DNA from: Heterocephalus glaber
Lineage: Eukaryota; Chordata; Mammalia; Rodentia; Bathyergidae
Assembly (NCBI RefSeq): GCF_000247695.1
Contig: NW_004624778.1
Location: 8,629,695 to 8,693,694, forward strand
Length of the DNA: 64,000 bases
Direction: 5' to 3'
Made by a program: the position numbers and the translations under genes. Below, in pieces: positions 56,150-64,000 of this stretch (position 1 is the first letter of the stretch; the number at the start of each line of letters is the position of its first letter). The notes under the pieces were generated by a model. It saw nothing but the letters and a program-made list of their open reading frames with translations, was not told where the DNA came from and made no database searches.

Positions 56150-56325
56150 TGTAGTCCATGGCTTAAGAACAAGACCCTTGTGTATCCAGTAGTAGTCCTT
56201 GGGCATCTCCAGGGATCTTGTTAGAAATGCATAATCTCAGTCCCATCCCAGACAAAATCAGTGTCTTAACAGGGTCCCCAGGAAAGTTTTGCACTATTTA
56301 AATTTGAGAAGTCCTGGGTTTCAGT
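56150..56325 (-). mobile_element. MER5-like hAT DNA transposon
   Basis: 'gggcatctccagggatcttg', 'ttagaaatgcataatctcag', 'tcccatcccagacaaaatca' and 'aaatttgagaagtcctgg' are MER5A antisense order, with decayed ends. Confidence 0.8.
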
Positions 56326-56759
56326 CCTCACCCAACTATAGGCTCTGGTTCTTTGATCAGTCCTCCAGTCCTCCTCTCTCCCCCTCTCTACTTGAGGTAT
56401 GGAAGGAAAGAGAACAGTGAACAGATTTTAAAATGTAAAACAATCTCCTGTATTACTAATGCTTGATCACATCCATTTCACCCCCAGATATTTTGGTTAG
56501 TCCTGATTTGTGCTGACAGGGAAAGGAGCAAGGGCTACTTGGAATGGAGCAGTAGGGGAACAGCCGAGAGAGGCAGTGCACACTGTGGTCAGGTCCACAT
56601 CAGGCCTTGGGTCCCCTCATTCCCTATTGCTGCCAGTCCCCAGGGACTTGCCTCGTGCTCCTATTGGCTTCCCTCCTCTATAGAGGATAACAAAGGGTGG
56701 CTCCTCCACCAGGAGTGTCCTGATGTGTCCCTGGATGTGACAGTCCCTCCAGCCAGCAC
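56326..56759. other. Unassigned non-coding DNA
   Basis: A 79-codon open frame (56539-56778) of no recognisable type. Confidence 0.4.
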
Positions 56760-57125
56760 CGATGTTATTAATTTTTAAAACAAACTTCCTGATTGAGGTT
56801 CTGGCTGCCTCTAAATTGTTTCTACAAGGAGACTGTGTACTAATTAACCCATAGAAACAATCAATGATGTACCTTTTTCAAGTTTCAGGGTGATTAGAAT
56901 ATGAAAATGAAGAGCACAATGGTGCAGATGTTTTAAAATCACAGCAGACAGCAATTAGTGACACAGGAACCAGCTGCTTATCTCTCCAGATAAAGCCTCT
57001 TAATAGGGAATTACACTGGAGGAGTCATTACCCAGATGGATCACACATGATTTACAGAGGAGGCGGGGCAGAGTTAACTCTGATTTGTGAGCTAGGTTCT
57101 TGTCAAGCTTCCTTGCTTACCTCTG
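56760..57125. other. Candidate conserved non-coding element
   Basis: A repeat-free block dense in homeodomain-like and other AT-core sites: GTACTAATTAACCC, CAGCAATTAGTGAC, TCTTAATAGGGAATTA, ATCAATGATG and a GATA-type CCAGATAAAG. No open frame. The motif density is what I would expect from a developmental enhancer, but conservation cannot be tested here. Confidence 0.3.
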
Positions 57126-57410
57126 AGGAAGGTGAAAGGTGAATCCATGGCTGAGGCACAGGCAGCTTCACCTTGCTACCTATTGGCCCATATTGGGGAT
57201 GTTGCCCAGGATGAGAAAAGGGAGGACAACAGACCTTGTAAAAGCCACAAGCACCTGCCTCCTTGATTCTATTGTTTTGGGATCAAATCAGTGAGCTGGC
57301 CCTGGGCCTTAGGGAGAAAGAGGACTGGGGGAAGGGGAAACAATGAGTTGCTGGCCTCTGTAGGTGGCCAATGGAAAGAAAAGGTGCCTGTTTCCTGCTG
57401 AGTGGCTTTG

Positions 57411-57412
<2 letters not shown>
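57126..57412. other. Unassigned non-coding DNA
   Basis: Nothing recognised. Confidence 0.4.

Positions 57413-57478
<66 letters not shown>
57413..57478. repeat. Pure (GT)33 microsatellite
   Basis: Sixty-six uninterrupted bases of GT. The 85-codon minus-strand open frame across it is a Thr-His artefact. Confidence 0.98.
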
Positions 57479-57481
<3 letters not shown>

Positions 57482-57529
57482 GGATATAGGGAGTTTTAAT
57501 GATCCTTTTTTATGTATTTTTCTCATCTT

Positions 57530-60500
57530 TGATTTTTTACATTACTGAAGCAAAATTTACATGTACTGAAATATATGGGTGCTAAGAACACAGTTCCAAG
57601 AGTTTTGGCAAATGTGCACAGCTGTGTAACTCAGATTCTAGGACATAGTGTGTTTATATGGCTCAGAAGCTTCCTTCATACCGTTTCAGCCCTGCCCATC
57701 TCCATCCCAAACCAGTCCTCCCTCTAGGCAAACCTCACTGTTCTGATTTCTATCAAAAATAGATTTTCCTATCTTAGAACAGTAAATTGTGCATTCTTTT
57801 GAGTCTGACTTTGTTTTGCTCAGCATAATTATGTGTGTGCTAGTGTGGGTGTGTATGTGTGTGGTGTGGTTTGTCCTTATTATAGAATGTGTCCCTACAT
57901 GGTTCCTTTTGTTGATGAGTTTGTCTATTCTGTCAGTCGACACCTGAACTTTTCCAGGTGCTAGTGACTCTGAATAATCTGTTGTGAAGTTTTTATAAGT
58001 TGTTTGTAGATACATGTTTTCATCTGTCCTGGGTGAATATGTAGGAGTGAAATTGTTGTAAGGTACATTTTGCTACAAAAAGACATGGCCATTGGCCAGG
58101 CATAGTGGCACACTCCTACAATCCCAGTACTTAGGGAGACTGAGGCACGAGGATGCAAGTTGGAGGCCAGCCTGGGCAACTTAGTGACTTACTTAGACCT
58201 TGTCTCAAAATCTCAAAACTTAAAAGTTTAAAAGGGGGTGGGGGATTGCTGAGGATATAGTCCAGTGGTAGAGCACTCCTGTGTTCAATTCTGAATGCCC
58301 TAAAAAAAAGACACAACCATAACATTTTTCCAAAGTGATTTTTACCATTTTGACTTTGCATCTTCAATCAGCAGTGGATGGAAGTTTCAGTTGCTCCACA
58401 TCCTTGTCAACACTTGTTTCAGTCTTTTTTCATTTTAGCCACTCCAGTGAATTGAAGTGGGAAATCATTGTGGTTTTAATTGACATTTCCCTAGTGACAA
58501 ATAATGTTGAAGAATATTAATACCAGTTCACTGGTCATTCATTCTTGTTTTATGACTGGGTATAATCTGGCAAAGGCATTTTATGCTTATTGGCTGAGGT
58601 GAGTTAGTTGCTATGTTGATTAAGTCTGTATATTTTTTCCTGAATTTTAGTTATTTTTTTCTAGCAATTCCTGAGAAGAATTAAAGTTTTATTAATTGAA
58701 GAATCATCTATATCTCCCTTTAACCTCTTATATTTTTGTTTCATGCATGTGAAGTTCTGTTATGAGGTGTAAACAAATTTATGATTATTGTCTCTTCTTG
58801 AATTGCCTCTTTTATAATTTTGAAATGTCCCTAATTAACTCTGATAAAACATTTTATTCTGAAGCCACTTTGCCTGATATTAATTTAATCACTTTGGCAT
58901 TATTACATGTAGTGTTTGTGTGTATATGTGCTCTGTTATTCTCACGTTTAGTGGTGTGGTATCTCTTCATCCTTATAAGTTATCTGTGTCTTTATATTTG
59001 CTGTTTGTCTCTTATGAACTGCAGATAGTTGAGTTTTACTTTTTTACAGTCTAACAGTCTGCTTGTTATTAAAATGTTCAATTTACTTAGAGTTAATCTA
59101 ATTACTGATATTCTTGAGTTTAAATATACTGTGCAGCTTGTTTTCTGCTGGTCTCATCTTTCTTTATTCTTTGTTCTCCTTTTCCCCCTTTTTTGCTTAA
59201 TTAAGCTTTCAAAAACATTCTGTATTTCCTTCTGTAGCATTGTAGATGGGTTATTTTGTTTTATTTTTAGTGATTACCCTAGAGGTTATAATATGTATGC
59301 TTGAAGTAGTGTAACCTACTTTGAACCATTACTATACCCCTTCACCTGTAAGAACACTACACCTGTATACTAACAGATACATTCTCTTGTTCTTTGTTTT
59401 GTTGTTACTGTACATCTTAATTCTAGAAATGCCATATACTGTCAGACACATTGTTATTATTTCTGTTTTAAGCAGTCAATTGGCTTTTTAAAAGATCCTA
59501 TGAGCAAGATTAAAGTATTGCCTATATCCTCACATGTTTACCATTTCCAGCACTTTTCATTCACTCATGTAAATAAATGCCTTCCTTCCCACCTGTCATC
59601 ATGTCCTGTTAACCCAAAGAACTTGCTCTTACATTTCTTATAATTCAGATTTACAAATAATGGATTCCCTTGGTTTGTCTTTTTTCTGAAAATATCTTTA
59701 TTATCCCATTATTTTAAAAGATACCTCCAGTGGAGGTAGAAATTTAAGTTGACTTATGTTTTTATTGCAATATTTCTGCAATATTGTTTCATTGACTTTT
59801 GGCTTGTGTTTGTGTTGATGCAAAGTCAGAAATCATTGTTTTTGTCTTACCCTAGTATAAATAATGTATCTTATTTCTCTGGCTGCTTTTAAAATGTTCT
59901 CTATCTTTGGTTTTCATCAATTTGTTTATAATATACCTAGATGTGGTTCTTATATTTATTCTGGTTGGGGCTTGTTGAACTTCTTGGCTCTTTGAACTTG
60001 CAGGCTAGTCCTTCTCTCTTCTTTTGGTATTCTGTGTACATTAGACCTATCAATATTCTTCCATATGTCACTGGAGTGCCATTTTTTATCCACCATCCCC
60101 CCATCACTTCAGATAGTTTCTACCATCTTCTTTTCTTGTTCACCAAGCTTCTCTTTTGCAATGTGCTGGAAGCTGTTAAGCACCTCCAGTGAGTTTTTCT
60201 TTTTAGATACTCCATTTTTCATATTTAGAATTTCCATTTGGTTATTTCAGTGTTGTTGCCATCTCTATGCTGAGACTTGCCATATGTTCATTAATTTATG
60301 TGCATCTTTTCTTTTAAATGCTTGAATATTTTCATAAATGTTGTTTTGAGGGCTTTGGATTTGTTTCTTTTCTTCTAGTTGTGGGTCACATTTGCTTAAT
60401 ATATTTTTTTATCTGTCCTGGATATTGTGTGGATGCTCTAGTACAGAGAATATAGATTTTGCTATTGTCCTTTAAAGAATTTTGACTTTTGTTCTGATAG

Positions 60501-60530
60501 TTAATTTTCTGTCACCTTCATCCTACTGAG
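57530..60530 (-). mobile_element. Old L1/HAL1-like LINE block, reverse orientation
   Basis: Antisense LINE text runs for about 3 kb. It starts with L1M-type 3' phrases ('aagcaaaatttacatgtact', 'tgactttgttttgctcagca', 'ctccacatccttgtcaacac') and continues with L1/HAL1-like phrases ('gactgggtataatctggcaa', 'tttgtctcttatgaactgca', 'accctagaggttataatatg', 'atacctagatgtggttctta'). Only short T-rich chance frames remain. It may be more than one insertion, and a B1-ID SINE interrupts it. Confidence 0.75.
58077..58320 (+). mobile_element. B1-ID composite SINE nested in old L1
   Basis: The B1 half starts GGCCAGGCATAGTGG at 58094 and contains 'caatcccagtacttagggag' and 'ggaggccagcctgggcaact'. The ID half has 'gctgaggatatagtccagtg' and 'gtagagcactcctgtgttca'. 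Flanks AAAAAGACATGGCCAT (58077-58092) and AAAAAGACACAACCAT (58305-58320) agree at 13 of 16 positions, a decayed target-site duplication. Confidence 0.92.
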
Positions 60531-61848
60531 AATTCTTTTTAGAGTTTGTTAGGGAAAACTAATACTACTCAGAAATAATACCATTTCTGTTATGTAAATG
60601 AAATACGTGGAGCATTCATTAAAGCCTCCCAACTGGCCAGTGAGAAATCCAGCATTGCCACATATTATGTGACCTTAGGACTCCACATTCAGCTTGTAGA
60701 CCCCTTATACATAGTTGATCTCTACTAGGCTTTATTGGGTTTTACCCTCAATACAGATTAAACCTTGTCCAGAAACTTGAAGGAACTTCTTCCTATCAAG
60801 ATTTCTAGAGTTCTTGTCTACATAGCTCCTTCCTCTCAGATACTCTGTCCCCCAAATTCCAGTCCTATTCTGGGCCTCAAACTCTAGTCTCTGTTTTGTC
60901 TTCCCAGTGAAATCACAGCCCTGAACTCTACTTCCCTTTGTCCTGGTTTAGGAAGTGCTCCTGGACAGAAAACTAGGCATACTCTGGGGCTTCATGCATT
61001 TCCTTTCTCTAGAATCACAGTCAGTGTTGCCAGTTGTTCACTAGCTGAGAAGAGTTCTTTCAAAAATTGTGCTCAATTTTATATCCATCTCCATGGAATG
61101 TGGGCATCCAATACCTGTATTTCACATGGCTGAAATCTAGTCAGTGGTAACATTTAATTATGCAAAGTGACTGTGTACTCAGAGAGGTATATAATAGGGT
61201 TCTTTGCCTTTATAGGAGCTGCTGTCACCTCCATTGCAAGGAGTGCTTTAGTATCATTCACTGCCCTCAAATAGCAAATAAGAACATTTGCTATTAGAAT
61301 CACATCCAGGTGACTTCCCAGGGCAATCCATGTGACAAATTATGAGAACTGGTTTAGTTCACATATTTAATGGGAAGCTTTATGTAGATTAGGATCTGGG
61401 TAGCTTTTCTGTCCCAGGAATCAGAGGATCATAAAACCATGGTTAACAAGGTACTTAGTGACATCCTTCTCTGTCTACCATTAGCAAAAGCGAGGATTAA
61501 GTGGGCTGAGGAGAGATGCTTAGGGGCAAGTTCCCTGGAAGCTGCATGTGTAATTCCTCTGACGCATGAGCCAAAATGGATAATTTTTTAGTCTTTTTTA
61601 AAGTGACAAAATCATCTCTTTCTTTTCCTAAATGAACCCTTCCCTAGGCTGCCCATTCAGTTGGGAGCTTCGGGGTTAAGAAGATCTGAAAAATCTCTCT
61701 TGGCCCATCCACTGGCTATAGCTCAGAAATGTCTTTGCAAAATCCAAGGACTTTGTGGAACACATTTGAAAACCACTGGGCTGGAACATCTCCTGATAAT
61801 ATTGGCATCTCTCTGGTCCCTAAACCAGACCATGTCTTTGATATAATC
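60531..61848. other. Unassigned non-coding DNA
   Basis: No gene. Its left part could still belong to the old LINE block. Nothing else recognised. Confidence 0.4.
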
Positions 61849-62026
61849 CAGTGGTTCTCAACACTGTGTGTTCATTGGGATCATCTGAGAGCTTTGGATA
61901 AAGTACTACTAGTCAGACCCTACCTCCAGAGTGTTAGTTTAATTACTCTGGGTAGATCCCAAATATGTTGTTTTTCATAAAACTTCTTCAGTGATTCTAG
62001 CATAAAGCTAGAGTTGGGAACCTCTG
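61849..62026 (+). mobile_element. MER5-like hAT DNA transposon, near full length
   Basis: Begins with an intact terminal motif CAGTGGTTCTCAACACTG and ends GTTGGGAACCTCTG. Between are 'cattgggatcatctgagagc' and 'agaccctacctccagagtgt' in sense order. Confidence 0.85.
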
Positions 62027-62477
62027 AACTTAGGTTTGTGGTTACAGTCCTTGTCTCCCATATTCAGCTCTTGCTGGAGTTAAAGCATTTGCTTCTAGCC
62101 CCACAGATGGAGTAGTAGGATTTCCCCAGAGAGATTGGCCTGCGTGAGTGGGAGAAGCAGAGACCCAAGGGCCAGAGCTCATGAGCACCTGCATGCCAGG
62201 ATAATGCTCTCATCCCCATCTATCCTTGGTTCTTGTGACTCCCTCACTTTGAAGTGTGCTTGGGATACCTACATAGGGGACTATGTTAGTTTTTCTTACT
62301 ATGTAAATTACAGAGTCCATGGGACAAAACAGGAATGTTCAATCTTGCCAGTTGCATATCCTAACAGGCCTATAGTGGTTTGCTCTGCATATTTACCACT
62401 AAAAAGTGCTGCAGATGTCATAGTAATCACAGAAGGCCCCACCCCAGAGAAATTAAGGTGTTAAAACATTATATCAG
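62027..62477. other. Unassigned non-coding DNA
   Basis: A 109-codon open frame (62135-62464) has no recognisable domain. Confidence 0.4.
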
Positions 62478-62640
62478 TCATGTTTAAACTTGGTTGTATG
62501 TAAGAATTTGGGGGGAAGCATGCTAAAGTGCACATTCCTTCTTCCCATCCCAAGAGACTGAACTAGCAGATCTGCAGCAGGGCCCAGGAATCTGTGTTCA
62601 TAACAGCACTTTCAATGACACAGTGATCCCAGACCACATC
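62478..62640 (+). mobile_element. MER5-like hAT DNA transposon remnant
   Basis: 'catgtttaaacttggttgta', 'atcccaagagactgaactag', 'cagcagggcccaggaatctg' and 'tgttcataacagcac' give sense MER5A-like order. Confidence 0.75.
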
Positions 62641-64000
62641 TGGAGATGAACCAAGTGCCAAATTACAAGATAATGCTTCTCTCCTTGCTTCATACCCAGG
62701 CATATTTTCCTCCTCCTGTAAACCAAAGTATCTCACAGACAGTAAATTTAAATTATTGCTGTCAGCAGAAAGCAGCATGGACACAGCCAACCCAGAAGAG
62801 CAGTTTATTTCCCACAAATTCACAAATTAATGTCTTTTCCCAAATTCAAATCACGATCTTCTCATCTCCTTGTGACAAATTTTGCTTTAGGTAAATCTGA
62901 GATAAATCTGGGTTACTCATTTTTTTTTTCTCCCATTTGGGAGGAGTTTGAAATTTTTACTCAGTTATCTAATGCTTCTTTTTAAAATTAAGTAGAAGTA
63001 AAGTGCTTTTCAAAAAGAAACTTGGTTTGTGCAAAGTTTAAATATGTAGGATTTATATAAAAGATATGGAGGAGGAAATAGCTACTTTACAAAGAATTCT
63101 TTGTATTGTGAAAGGACTAGGCGCTGTGAGGACACCCTTAAAAAGCAAATCTGTCCAGCATTTTCAGACTCACTGACAGACATTGGACCTAGGTTCCATG
63201 TGCATGGAAAACACCTTTTTATGAAAGTGAGCCACACCTTCAAGATAGCTGTGCACTCCACGAACTTTCTTCCGCTGGGGTGCAGGGGAAAGGTGGAAAG
63301 CAGCTGATGTATATACTGAGCTTAGTTTAATATTAAAAGTTTTCCACAAAACCTATGTGCCCCATGAAGAATATCTCTGCCTGTTCCCTCAATTATTAAT
63401 GGTTTTTTGGAGACAGCCCTGCTGAAGGTAGTATAGAAAGCCTTAGAAGACTCAAAGTCCTACAAAAACAAATTTATTCTAGACAGTAAAAGTGACATGT
63501 GCAGTGTAGGTTAGTAAGACTCAAGCCAAAGACCCCGAAAGAGAATTCTATCCCTAATCCCCTAGAGAGGAGTGGGAGGAAGAGCGTGTATCCCTTTCTC
63601 CAGTTTGCTGTGCTCATCTCTGTCTGGATGGAGTAAGTGCTCAATTCTCAGCAAAGGACATATTGGAACTGACAGCCTCACTATTGTGTATGTAATATGT
63701 CATGGCTGACAGATGAAGAATTGGGATTTCATGAAATGCAATGGGATATAGCCATCAGCCGGAGCTGGAGGAGGCCTTGTTCCAGATCCCTTAGAAAGCT
63801 CTCCTTCTCCTTCCCCTTTGCCCCTTTTCTGCCGCCCCAGAGAGTGAAGGGTTTAAAGCACCATTTCCCCCCATTACTCCTGATCCTTTGTTGTGCTCCC
63901 CTTTTGTCCACCCTGCCCTTTGATTGCTGAGTTCTCCCAGCAGGGCAAATTGCAGCTGAAAAGGTCTGAACAATGGGCTTAGGCAGTGGTCCAGGGAAGC
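62641..64000. other. Unassigned non-coding DNA to window end
   Basis: A T-run near 62921. Open frames of 60-86 codons only, none recognisable, including overlapping frames at 63697-63973. No repeat identified. Confidence 0.4.

Noticed and set aside
57269..57526. 85-codon minus-strand open frame
   Set aside because: A Thr-His run encoded by the (GT)33 tract keeps it open.
1..64000. CRISPR arrays, operons, ribosome binding sites or other prokaryotic features
   Set aside because: The window is dense in mammalian SINEs and LINEs; no spaced direct-repeat array or prokaryotic gene arrangement exists.

Overview
This window looks like ordinary non-coding nuclear DNA from a rodent. It carries tRNA-derived ID-like SINEs, B1-ID composite SINEs (a 7SL-derived B1 half joined to an ID half), rodent-type MaLR LTRs and 5'-truncated L1 copies, on an older layer of MIR, L2, MER5-like and L1M-type repeats shared by placental mammals. 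B1-ID composites are known from squirrel-, dormouse- and beaver-related rodents. A castorimorph (beaver-like) genome is my best guess and a sciurid the main alternative; this is inference.

I found no intact protein-coding gene, no convincing multi-exon gene structure, no CpG island and no functional RNA gene. The one gene-derived locus I recognise is a processed pseudogene of NDUFAF4, a mitochondrial complex I assembly factor, at about 32288-32808. It has lost its start codon and carries an internal stop and a frameshift. The other open frames are short and fall in repeats, microsatellites or unassigned DNA.

Layout: 1-13 kb has an ID SINE at the left edge, an L1M-type tail, a 47-bp tandem duplication, a reverse-strand L1 fragment, a CpG-retaining candidate conserved element (8340-8900) and a GT/GC Z-DNA-prone tract. 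13-22 kb has a TA-flanked DNA transposon, a rodent MaLR LTR, a second reverse L1 with readable ORF2 C-terminal remnants, a perfect 13-bp hairpin, a CR1/L3-like fossil and three SINEs. 22-32 kb has a mariner-like transposase fossil, another candidate conserved element (24780-25100), MER5-like copies, an ID SINE with clear target-site duplications, an L1 3' end and L2 tails. 32-37 kb has the NDUFAF4 pseudogene, overlapping open frames ending next to an AATAAA and paired hairpins, a B1-ID SINE and an old L1 with a nested B1-ID. 37-57 kb is mostly unassigned DNA with MIR, MER5, L2 and MaLR remnants, a second copy of the TA-flanked transposon in the opposite orientation, a 29-bp tandem duplication, two more perfect hairpins and several candidate conserved blocks. 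57-64 kb has a pure (GT)33 tract, a roughly 3-kb old L1/HAL1-like block with a nested B1-ID, and two MER5-like elements.

No genes here work together as a system. If the window has a function, it is more likely cis-regulatory, in the candidate conserved blocks, than coding. I did not find an undescribed biological system. The best leads are the hairpins, the coding-like stretch at 33.4-33.96 kb, the CpG-retaining blocks and the paired DNA transposons.
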